Assembly (NCBI GenBank): GCA_030916925.1
Contig: JAUPVU010000062.1
Span: forward strand, 1 to 21,234
From: Patescibacteria group bacterium
Lineage (GTDB): Bacteria; Patescibacteriota; WWE3; 2-01-FULL-39-13
DNA length: 21,234 nucleotides
Direction: 5' to 3'
Positions 7,618 through 14,717 of this stretch are shown in pieces. Each line of letters opens with the position of its first letter. Position 1 is the stretch's first letter. The notes under the pieces were generated by a model that was not told where the DNA came from, searched no databases, and saw nothing but the letters and a program-made list of their open reading frames with translations. Position numbers and translations under genes: made by a program.

Positions 7618-8214
7618 CTATTTGTGACCAGTTATTCCTCCATCGAGATGACCCATAGCACCAAAACTAGTATTATTACCATTTGATGTCCAACTTAATT
7701 CCCTACAATCAATGGGTGGGTCTCTTGTAAAATCTACTTTTTGTAATAACTCAGGGGTCATTTTAAAAAACGTTAGTGTGTTATGCCTAAGTCCCTCATA
7801 TAAAGAACGTCTATTTATTAAAACGCAGCTTCCACCAGTTATAAATAGCCACAAGCGTTCACCTTGTAAGCGTTCGCCTTGTAAGATTAAGGAACTAGTT
7901 GAATAACTCCAAAGAACTTTAGATTCGTTTGCCGTTACAATGGATCGGATTGTACGAGGGTCCGTTTTATAAGGATCGGGAAGCTCCAGAAATTCAGATT
8001 GTATGCTTGGGTCTTCCCAAGTGAAGGTATGTAATAGTGAGATTCCACCTGGTAGTACATGGTGGTCTGGTGTATTACGAAAACCTTTCCTGAACTCTTC
8101 GACCGATTCTAGGTCCTCTGGGCTCTGAAAGTTATTTAGACCATCCAGAACAGAGGTTGAAAGAGATACAGCTTGTTGGTATGAATTTAAGTCGTTAGTT
8201 AATTGTTCAGACAT
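7618..8214 (-). CDS. Unknown protein A of an adjacent pair (198 residues)
   Basis: I do not recognise a family. There is no signal peptide or membrane segment. The first 55 residues are predicted helical and polar; the middle is likely beta-rich, with IRSIVTANESKVLWSYS (88-104) and LWLFITGGSCVLINRRS (121-137); the C-terminus (170-198) is Gly/Asn/Ser-rich and probably flexible. LQGERLQGERL (111-121) comes from a 15-base tandem duplication. It starts two bases after the stop of the upstream gene (8217-8801), so the two are surely co-transcribed. The strand pattern FITGGSCVLINRR resembles FINGEIVLARR of the neighbour, and both have a helical N-terminus and similar length, suggesting duplication followed by divergence. 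It converges on the Lon-like gene with six bases between. Confidence 0.65.
   Translation of the reverse strand: MSEQLTNDLNSYQQAVSLSTSVLDGLNNFQSPEDLESVEEFRKGFRNTPDHHVLPGGISLLHTFTWEDPSIQSEFLELPDPYKTDPRTIRSIVTANESKVLWSYSTSSLILQGERLQGERLWLFITGGSCVLINRRSLYEGLRHNTLTFFKMTPELLQKVDFTRDPPIDCRELSWTSNGNNTSFGAMGHLDGGITGHK
7853..7882. repeat. Tandem duplication of 15 bases inside unknown gene A
   Basis: Two head-to-tail copies of AAGCGTTCRCCTTGT (7853-7867 and 7868-7882) differing at one base (A at 7861, G at 7876), followed by AAG of a third start. It is a multiple of three and so duplicates LQGER in the protein without breaking the frame. Confidence 0.85.
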
Positions 8215-8216
8215 AT

Positions 8217-8801
8217 TTATTGGACTATTTTACTAGATATGGATTGGGGTTTAAAACTCGCGGATTCGAAACCTGATGCAGTAGTCATTTTCGTAAGTTC
8301 TAAAGTTGTTGAAGGTTCACCTAGTTGTGGATTGCGATTGATGTTGAGGAGATAAGTTACACAATCGGCAGTTTCTTCCCTTTTAACAATGATATTTTCA
8401 TATTGGTTAGTCGCATTCATTCTTCTGGCCAAAACAATTTCACCATTTATAAAGTAGTAAGTCTCATCATATTCTTTTGTGTCAATCTCATTACAAACGA
8501 TTAGATTGGATTGTTTAGGTGGCTTATCTTTCGCTGATATTACTGGTACACCTTCAGTAAAGTAATTTAGATTGAGAATTAGTTCTTCTATTTGCGTAAC
8601 AGGATCTTCCCCGGGGAATGGCGGAAACATGTTTTTTAAGGATAGTACATCGTTTATGTAATCTGTTACTTCTGCTGGAGTATTTTGCAATGCTTCTACC
8701 AGATCAACTAAAATTACGCGTGAAAGAGTATCTAACCGTTTTAATTGTTCGTTAGAATCTAAAGGTTCGTTTTCTGATGAGGCATCTCCCGCCTGTTTCA
8801 T
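8217..8801 (-). CDS. Unknown protein B of an adjacent pair (about 194 residues)
   Basis: I do not recognise a family. The start is set at the Met of MKQAGDASSENEP (8801) because a perfect TATAAT sits nine bases upstream; starting at 8822 or 8810 would place the start before or right against that box. Adding seven residues (start 8822) is the alternative. The N-terminus is acidic and Ser-rich, followed by helices (about 20-85 from the Met at 8801) and a beta-rich region with NLIVCNEID and YYFINGEIVLARRM. There is no signal peptide or membrane segment, so it is probably cytosolic. It is first in a two-gene operon with unknown gene A (two-base gap) and diverges from the helicase gene. Its weak likeness to gene A suggests a tandem duplicate. 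Confidence 0.65.
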   Translation of the reverse strand: MKQAGDASSENEPLDSNEQLKRLDTLSRVILVDLVEALQNTPAEVTDYINDVLSLKNMFPPFPGEDPVTQIEELILNLNYFTEGVPVISAKDKPPKQSNLIVCNEIDTKEYDETYYFINGEIVLARRMNATNQYENIIVKREETADCVTYLLNINRNPQLGEPSTTLELTKMTTASGFESASFKPQSISSKIVQ

Positions 8802-8810
8802 TTGCAACAT

Positions 8811-8816
8811 ATTATA
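8811..8816 (-). promoter_or_regulatory. -10 box (TATAAT) of the unknown gene pair
   Basis: Perfect TATAAT on the minus strand, nine bases before the ATG at 8801. No clear -35 at 16-18 bases. Its place argues for the downstream Met as the real start, with a leaderless message. Confidence 0.45.
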
Positions 8817-8872
8817 TACCATATTTCAAATTTCATATTTTCTTAATAAACTTTTTAGCTTTTTGTTTTACA

Positions 8873-10804
8873 ATGAATAAGCAAATGCTAAATCTTGAAA
8901 CATTAAACGAAGAACAAAAGAAAGTCGTCACACAGACCGATGGGCCGATTTTAGTCTTAGCTGGGCCGGGTAGTGGTAAAACACGTGCACTGACATATAA
9001 AATTGCATATCTTCTTCTTGAGAAAAATGTAAACGTTGATCAAATCTTGGCCGTTACTTTTACAAATAAAGCTGCAAAAGAGATTAAAGAGAGAGTCTTG
9101 CGTTTAATAGAAGATAGTAGAGATGAAACGCCTTCAACAGAGTGGGGTTCGGGTAATAAAAAAACACCAAATTGGATTGGGACATTTCATTCTGTGTGTG
9201 TTCGTTTATTACGCATGGAGGCAGATAATCTTTCAGTAGATCGAAATTTTGTAATTTACGATACAGAGGATTCCTTAAAATTAATAAAGGAGGCTTATAC
9301 TGAGCTTAATTATTCTCCTAAAGATCTTAATCAAAACGCAGTACTTAGTACTATTTCTAAAGCCAAGAGTGAGATGGTTTCGCCTAAAGTATTTGCGGCT
9401 CAATCCAGCGGAAATTTCTTTTTTGAGAAGGTTTCAAAGATTTATCCGTTATACGTAAAAAAACTACAAGACAATAATGCTTTTGATTTTGATGATTTGC
9501 TTGCCCAGACCGTAGAATTATTTAAGACTCATCCAGAGGTGTTAGAAAAGTACTCGTCGATGTTTAAATACGTTTTAATTGATGAGTATCAAGATACTAA
9601 CCGGGTACAATATACGTTAGCAAAGCTTTTGGCCTCCAAACACAACAATATTACTGTGGTCGGTGATATTTCTCAGTCCATTTATTCATGGAGAGGTGCT
9701 GACTATCGTAACATGGTTCAGTTTCAAAACGATTATCCTAGTGTAAATGTCCTCAGTTTGGCAAAAAATTATCGTTCTACAAATAAAATCGTTCAAAGTG
9801 CCAGAAATTTAATAGAAAATAATGCAACACACATAAAAATAGATTTATATACAGAAAATGGTGAAGGTGACGATATCGTATTATACGAGGCGGAGAATGA
9901 GCGTGATGAGGCGCGGTATGTAGTTGATACTATAATGCTAAATCTTGATAGCGAAGCTAATTTTGAAACAATGCCGACTAGTGCAAAAAAATATTCGAAT
10001 TTTGCAGTATTATATAGAACCAATGCACAATCTAGAGCTATTGAAGAAGCTTTTATTACTGCAGGTATGCCATATAAGATAATAGGCGGGGTCAGATTTT
10101 ATGATCGTAGAGAAGTGCGTGATTTATTAGCATACCTTAGGGTTTTTGCTAATAAAAAAGATACTGTTTCTTGGGCAAGATGTATAAATACGCCCCCTCG
10201 CAAAATCGGTAAGGTTGCCTTGCAGAAAATAGCAGAGAGTCATTATGACTTGGATTTAATCGAAGATTTAACAAAGATTGAGTGGAAAAAATATATAGAA
10301 AATGCACAAGCAATGTCTCCAGTCGAACTTGTTGATGCGGTGCTTAAGGACTTTGGTTATTTAGAATATCTAAATGATGGATCAGAAGATAGCTTATCTA
10401 GAATCGAAAATATAAAAGAACTTAGAACTGTAGCGAGACAATACGATTCATTGGAGAATTTTTTAGAGACAATTGCACTTGTAGAATCATCAAGCAAGCC
10501 TGATTTGGGAAATGAAGATGCTGTAATACTAATGACTTTACATGCTGCAAAAGGTTTAGAATTTGAACACGTATTTTTAGTTGGATTAGAAGAGGGAATA
10601 TTTCCACATTCAAGAGCTATGGCTGATCCAAAAGAATTAGAAGAAGAACGTAGATTATGTTACGTCGGAATCACTAGAGCTAAAAAATATTTGCATATGA
10701 CCTATACAAGAAGGCGTACCTTTTTTGGACAAACAAACTCGACTATCGTTTCAAGATTTATAGCTGAAATCCCCGAAAATTATATACAATTTAAATACGC
10801 GTAA
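8873..10804 (+). CDS. pcrA: UvrD/PcrA-type superfamily 1 DNA helicase
   Basis: A 643-residue 3'-5' DNA helicase of the UvrD/PcrA/Rep group, acting in repair and clearing of proteins from DNA. Motifs from the Met at 8873: LNEEQKKVV (Q-motif, 11-19), Walker A GPGSGKT (31-37), GTFHS (103-107), Walker B LIDEYQDTN (235-243), GDISQSIYSWRGAD (264-277), LMTLHAAKGLEF (553-564) and RRLCYVGITRAK (593-604). The frame is open to 8777, but those 32 codons read a hydrophobic stretch on top of the divergent gene's start and are rejected. A TACAAT box at 8869-8874 overlaps this ATG; if it is the -10, the next Met (8885, MLNLETLNEEQ) would be the leaderless start. The protein is shorter than E. coli UvrD (720) and lacks the C-terminal tail that binds RNA polymerase in PcrA/UvrD. 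GDISQ replaces the usual GDxDQ. Confidence 0.93.
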   Translation: MNKQMLNLETLNEEQKKVVTQTDGPILVLAGPGSGKTRALTYKIAYLLLEKNVNVDQILAVTFTNKAAKEIKERVLRLIEDSRDETPSTEWGSGNKKTPNWIGTFHSVCVRLLRMEADNLSVDRNFVIYDTEDSLKLIKEAYTELNYSPKDLNQNAVLSTISKAKSEMVSPKVFAAQSSGNFFFEKVSKIYPLYVKKLQDNNAFDFDDLLAQTVELFKTHPEVLEKYSSMFKYVLIDEYQDTNRVQYTLAKLLASKHNNITVVGDISQSIYSWRGADYRNMVQFQNDYPSVNVLSLAKNYRSTNKIVQSARNLIENNATHIKIDLYTENGEGDDIVLYEAENERDEARYVVDTIMLNLDSEANFETMPTSAKKYSNFAVLYRTNAQSRAIEEAFITAGMPYKIIGGVRFYDRREVRDLLAYLRVFANKKDTVSWARCINTPPRKIGKVALQKIAESHYDLDLIEDLTKIEWKKYIENAQAMSPVELVDAVLKDFGYLEYLNDGSEDSLSRIENIKELRTVARQYDSLENFLETIALVESSSKPDLGNEDAVILMTLHAAKGLEFEHVFLVGLEEGIFPHSRAMADPKELEEERRLCYVGITRAKKYLHMTYTRRRTFFGQTNSTIVSRFIAEIPENYIQFKYA

Positions 10805-10842
10805 CGTTAGTTTGACGACAGGAGAAAACCGTATAGGAATGC

Positions 10843-10848
10843 TATACT
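10843..10848 (+). promoter_or_regulatory. -10-like box of ftsK
   Basis: TATACT ends ten bases before the ATG at 10859. A TTGACG at 10812-10817 is a fair -35 sequence but lies 25 bases away, too far for this box; a TATAGG at 10832 is 14 bases from it, too near. No Shine-Dalgarno at a useful distance. Confidence 0.35.
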
Positions 10849-10858
10849 TCAGTTAAAT

Positions 10859-13174
10859 ATGGCCAAAAGAGGCAGAAAACCCAAACATAAAGTCGATTGG
10901 GGCAACTTTTCAGGCACATCTAGGTCTGCGCTTGCCCTTTTACTCCTGCTCGTAGGTGTAGTCTCGTTTTTGTCCTTTTTTGCAGGATTTGCCAGTGATT
11001 CGCCTGTTTTAAATTCAAAACTTAGGATAATACTAGTTGAGTCATTTGGATTACTTACGATTTTTATTCCACTTTTGCTAATATATTCGGCATTTATTGT
11101 TATTGGTACAGTCACTTGGAAATATGTGAGACCAAAGTATTTTATTGCAGGTGTTGTTTCTTTTATATGTTTATTAGGAATTACGGGGGCGGTTTCAGGA
11201 ACTGTTGGAGAAGCCCTTCAAACAGGAACGGCTAGGTTAATTTCAATCCCCGGAGCGGTAATTTTCTATTTTCTTTTATTATTATTCGTTATTGTTATGG
11301 TTTCGAACAAGGGTTTAGACCATTGGGTAGCGGTTGTCTTGGAATTCATAAAGAAAATTACTGATAGATTCATTAATATTAAGCAGTTTGACGAAGATGA
11401 AGAGAAACCAATACAGATAACTACTCCTCAGTTGGAATTAAACATGCCTGGGGATGGACATTTTCAAGCTCCTTATAATCAGTATGCCGGCGGCGCGCCG
11501 GTGCAAAGCGAATTCGTATCTCCGGGTGTTGGCGATTTGCCACTTATTCATTCAGAAAAGAAGAAATTGTTAGAAGTTATCGCGCCGCCGGCCTCTCCGG
11601 TAGGGGAAGATGGCGACTTAGTTGGAATAGAAGTGGGCGGTACTTCTCGAGATGGTTTAACAGTATTGAAACCAGGAGGTTTGCCAATTTCTAATCGTGT
11701 TTGGGAATATCCACCTTTGGATTTACTATCAAATGCTCCAAATGCATCGGCTAATGCAGGTGATGTAAACGAGAGATCTCGAATGATTGAGCACACGCTA
11801 GATTCATTCGGTATTAAAGCTAAAATCGCCAGATATATTGTTGGACCGTCCGTAACACAATATGCAATTAGTGTTCCGACTGGTGCTAGAGCCAACCGAA
11901 TTTCTGCATTGAGTACGGATATAGCTCTAAGACTAAAATCGCCAAGTGGAAGTGTTCGTATTGAAGCACCTATTCCAGGGAGCGACTTAATAGGTATAGA
12001 AGTACCAAATTATTCTCCTGCGTCAGTATCTCTAAAAAGTGTTTTAGACACTCCTACTATGAGAAATAATAAGTCAAAATTGGCTATCCCGATCGGAATA
12101 GATGTTTCAGGCACGATAATTGTTGAGGATATCTCAAAGATGCCACACTGTTTAGTCGCAGGAGCTACTAATTCAGGAAAATCTGTTATGTTAAATGCTA
12201 TTATTTCTAGCCTTTTATTTAGGTGTTCGCCTCAAGAATGTCGATTTATTATGATAGATCCGAAAATGGTCGAGTTAACTCAATATGATGGAATTCCTCA
12301 TTTATTAGCGCCAGTTGTTACCGATTATGAGCATAAAGCTGTCTCGGCTTTGGCGTGGGCAGTTTCTGAAATGGAAAGACGACTCGAAGCATTTAAAAAT
12401 ACGGGATCTCGTAACTTAGCCGACTATAACGCCAAAGCCGGATTTCAATCCGAACCTTACATTGTTATAGTTGTTGATGAATTTGCTGAACTAATGATGG
12501 TTGCCTCGAGTGATGTTGAGAGATATATAACAAGAATTACTCAAAAAGCTAGAGCGGCAGGTATTCATCTTATTCTTGCGACACAAAGGCCATCCGTTAA
12601 TGTAATTACAGGTACGATTAAAGCAAATATTCCGACAAGAATGGCATTTAGAGTTGCCTCAAATACAGATTCCAGGGTTATTCTTGATCAGTCAGGTGCA
12701 GAAACCTTGATAGGAAGGGGAGATATGTTATATATTCCACCAATTTCAGATTCGCCAAAACGAGTTCAAGGGGTGTATGTAATGGATCAAGAAATTAATG
12801 CAATCGTTGATTTCCTAAAGACAAAAGGTGGTCCACCTGAATACGTACCTGAAATATTAGAGCAAAAAGTTGGCACGCTTCCTTCTGATAAAAAATATGG
12901 AAGTAGTAGTGAAGAACTTGATTCTAAAATGGTTGAGGCAATTAATATTGTCTTTGCAGATGGAAAAGCCTCTGCCTCACATTTACAACGACGTTTAAAA
13001 ATCGGCTATTCTAGAGCGGCTTCGTTAGTTGATGCAATGCAAGAAGCAGGAATAGTGAGTAGACAAAACGGAAGTAAACCAAGAGAGGTATTATTAAGTA
13101 ATCCAGACGACGCAATTAATCGATTACAAAGTAATGTATCTGGTGATAATGATTTTTCGACTAGTGATTTTTAG
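10859..13174 (+). CDS. ftsK: FtsK/SpoIIIE DNA translocase
   Basis: A 771-residue membrane-anchored motor that pumps chromosome ends through the division septum. The N-terminus has a positive tail (MAKRGRKPKHK) and four likely membrane helices (about 23-45, 57-84, 95-118, 130-149). A charged and then Gly/Pro-rich linker follows (170-280). The beta domain spans about 305-395 (IEHTLDSFGIKAKI, GPSVTQYAI). The alpha ATPase domain has Walker A AGATNSGKS (434-442), MIDPKMVEL (465-473), Walker B IVIVVDEFAEL (535-545), and ATQRPSVNVITG (574-585). A gamma winged helix that reads polar DNA sequences closes the protein (about 688-747, ASHLQRRLKIGYSRAASLVDAMQEAGIV). Asn replaces the usual second Gly of GATGSGKS. 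The DNA of the linker (about 11487-11605) has short GC-rich patches, including GGCGCGCC, unlike the rest of the window. Confidence 0.96.
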   Translation: MAKRGRKPKHKVDWGNFSGTSRSALALLLLLVGVVSFLSFFAGFASDSPVLNSKLRIILVESFGLLTIFIPLLLIYSAFIVIGTVTWKYVRPKYFIAGVVSFICLLGITGAVSGTVGEALQTGTARLISIPGAVIFYFLLLLFVIVMVSNKGLDHWVAVVLEFIKKITDRFINIKQFDEDEEKPIQITTPQLELNMPGDGHFQAPYNQYAGGAPVQSEFVSPGVGDLPLIHSEKKKLLEVIAPPASPVGEDGDLVGIEVGGTSRDGLTVLKPGGLPISNRVWEYPPLDLLSNAPNASANAGDVNERSRMIEHTLDSFGIKAKIARYIVGPSVTQYAISVPTGARANRISALSTDIALRLKSPSGSVRIEAPIPGSDLIGIEVPNYSPASVSLKSVLDTPTMRNNKSKLAIPIGIDVSGTIIVEDISKMPHCLVAGATNSGKSVMLNAIISSLLFRCSPQECRFIMIDPKMVELTQYDGIPHLLAPVVTDYEHKAVSALAWAVSEMERRLEAFKNTGSRNLADYNAKAGFQSEPYIVIVVDEFAELMMVASSDVERYITRITQKARAAGIHLILATQRPSVNVITGTIKANIPTRMAFRVASNTDSRVILDQSGAETLIGRGDMLYIPPISDSPKRVQGVYVMDQEINAIVDFLKTKGGPPEYVPEILEQKVGTLPSDKKYGSSSEELDSKMVEAINIVFADGKASASHLQRRLKIGYSRAASLVDAMQEAGIVSRQNGSKPREVLLSNPDDAINRLQSNVSGDNDFSTSDF

Positions 13175-13183
13175 TTTTTTGTG

Positions 13184-13189
13184 TAAAAT
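13184..13189 (+). promoter_or_regulatory. -10-like box of the 125-residue membrane protein gene
   Basis: TAAAAT ends eleven bases before the ATG at 13201 and begins nine bases after the ftsK stop. No clear -35. It may instead be part of the ftsK message. Confidence 0.3.
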
Positions 13190-13200
13190 AGACCCTACCT

Positions 13201-13578
13201 ATGCAAGTTGATTTAGAGACAGTATTAGCAGTAGTAATAGCATTGATTGCAGTTAACCTTATTTTTATAGGGTTTTACATAGTAAAAGTATTACGCGAAA
13301 TTAGTAAAACATTCGAAAAAGCACGAAGCATGATTGAGGATGTGGATCAAAGTGTTAAAGACGGAATTGGAAAGATGGCAGCAATTGAAAGGCCTTTGCA
13401 AGCAATCGCTACAACATCGGTTGCCTTAGCGGGTGTAATAAAAGGTGGAAGTGCCATACGTAAAGCCACGGAATCGATTCTTGCAGCTTCTCACCCAGAC
13501 AAAGATTCATCTGATGATGAAATTTCTGATATAACCAGAGTTAGAAGACCTCGCTGGTTCCGTAAATCAAATTCATAA
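13201..13578 (+). CDS. Small single-pass membrane protein, DUF948-like layout
   Basis: A 125-residue protein with one N-terminal membrane helix (about 8-31), then an amphipathic, coiled-coil-like cytosolic part (32-65, LREISKTFEKARSMIEDVDQ), an Ala/Gly-rich stretch (70-95) and a polar tail with acidic (DSSDDEISD) and then basic residues (RVRRPRWFRKSNS). This layout, with a helix followed by a region resembling methyl-accepting or DUF948 coiled coils, is common in small proteins near cell-division genes, but I cannot assign a family with confidence. It follows ftsK by 26 bases on the same strand and may be co-expressed with it. A role at the envelope is inference from the membrane anchor alone. 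Confidence 0.7.
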   Translation: MQVDLETVLAVVIALIAVNLIFIGFYIVKVLREISKTFEKARSMIEDVDQSVKDGIGKMAAIERPLQAIATTSVALAGVIKGGSAIRKATESILAASHPDKDSSDDEISDITRVRRPRWFRKSNS

Positions 13579-13619
13579 TAAGCTGCGTTAAATTTGAGGT
13601 AAATATGCGGTAATTGTGC

Positions 13620-13625
13620 TACTAT
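13620..13625 (+). promoter_or_regulatory. -10-like box of the Fic gene
   Basis: TACTAT ends six bases before the ATG at 13632. A TTGAGG at 13594-13599 is 20 bases upstream, long for a -35. The box lies inside the six codons that a start at 13614 would add, which supports the later start. Confidence 0.35.
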
Positions 13626-13631
13626 CAATGT

Positions 13632-14717
13632 ATGTATAAGCCCGAATACACTATTAGTAATAATTTACTCAATTCAATCGTTTCAATTGAATCTTCAAGG
13701 TCAATCATACAAAGCGCAGCCCTTTTACCCCTTTATGAACGTCAATTCAGAGGTGACGCAGTAGCGAGAAGAGTCCATTTCTCAACCGCTATTGAAGGTA
13801 ACTATCTAAATTTGGACCAGATAAAGGATATTATGCTGCAGAATAATCCAAATCAGCTCAATTTCTCACAACCTAGTCAAAGTATGCATTATCCGGCTAA
13901 GCGAAAAGACGTCGACGAAGTAATAAACTATCGTGATTTGGTGAATTACATTGAATCTATCGACCAGAAGCATAAGATGGGTACAAAAGAGTTCGCTCTA
14001 GATTTAGAGACAATTGTACGTATGCACGAGATTCTTCTAAAGAATATTGAAGATGAAAAATCGGGGCATATACGTACTCAAAACGCCTTAACTATCAACT
14101 ATGCGACAGGAGAGAAACTCTATTTATACGAGCCAGCAGAAAACGTCAAAGCAAAACTAAATGAGTTGCTTATTTGGTATCAATCCAACGGAAAAGGAAT
14201 TCACCCAATTATCAAAGCTGGTTTACTACACTTGGAGTTTGTAAGAATACATCCTTTTCATGAGGGGAATGGAAGACTCGCGAGGGGATTGGCAACACTT
14301 AGCTTGGCAATTGATGATTATGATATTAATCATTTCTTTTGTCTTGATGAATATTACAGTGCAAATGCCGAGGATTACTATAGTTCACTTCAAAAGGGCT
14401 TTAAAAGTCCAATTGACTGGCTTGAATACTTTGCGGTAGGAATGTCGATTGAATTTAGCCGAATTAAAGATCGTGTAGTTAAAATCTCAAAAGATGCAAA
14501 AGTAAAAGATAGGGTAGGCCAACAGTTTATATCCGAAAGACAAGAAAAAATAATCGAATGGATAAATAATTATGGTTATTTTAAAAATAATGATTTTGAA
14601 ATCATATTTAATGATTTATCCGAAGATACAGTATTAAGAGAGCTAAAGGGGCTGGTTGAAATGGGCGTAATAATTAAAAAAGGAAAAACAAAATTGGCCA
14701 GATATGAGTTTATATAA
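13632..14717 (+). CDS. Fic-domain protein (predicted AMP transferase) with N-terminal inhibitory motif
   Basis: A 361-residue Fic protein; most Fic enzymes add AMP from ATP to a hydroxyl of a target protein. The catalytic loop HPFHEGNGRLAR (207-218) is intact, with H207 and the E/GNGR nucleotide-binding residues. The inhibitory motif SxxxEG is in the same chain (S51, E55, G56 in STAIEGN), the arrangement in which the Glu keeps ATP out of the active position until released. The C-terminus (about 298-361) looks like a winged helix (EKIIEWINNYGYF, EDTVLRELKGLVEMGVI), typical of the chromosomal Fic/DOC family with a regulatory DNA-binding-like end. No separate antitoxin gene is next to it, in line with built-in inhibition. 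The start is placed at MYKPEYTIS rather than 18 bases earlier. It overlaps the end of convergent ligA by eight bases. Confidence 0.92.
   Translation: MYKPEYTISNNLLNSIVSIESSRSIIQSAALLPLYERQFRGDAVARRVHFSTAIEGNYLNLDQIKDIMLQNNPNQLNFSQPSQSMHYPAKRKDVDEVINYRDLVNYIESIDQKHKMGTKEFALDLETIVRMHEILLKNIEDEKSGHIRTQNALTINYATGEKLYLYEPAENVKAKLNELLIWYQSNGKGIHPIIKAGLLHLEFVRIHPFHEGNGRLARGLATLSLAIDDYDINHFFCLDEYYSANAEDYYSSLQKGFKSPIDWLEYFAVGMSIEFSRIKDRVVKISKDAKVKDRVGQQFISERQEKIIEWINNYGYFKNNDFEIIFNDLSEDTVLRELKGLVEMGVIIKKGKTKLARYEFI

Noticed and set aside
8777..8872. Longer start for the helicase, adding 32 codons
   Set aside because: The added stretch is hydrophobic with no helicase similarity and lies over the start of the divergent gene and its TATAAT box; family members begin shortly before the LNxEQ motif.
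10821..10826. Shine-Dalgarno for ftsK (GGAGAA)
   Set aside because: It lies more than 30 bases before the ATG and upstream of the -10-like box.
11548..11895. 115-codon minus-strand frame inside ftsK
   Set aside because: It lies wholly within a well-supported coding region on the other strand and shows no recognisable protein features.
13614..13631. Longer start for the Fic gene (six more codons)
   Set aside because: The -10-like TACTAT falls within those codons and the next Met starts a normal Fic N-terminus.
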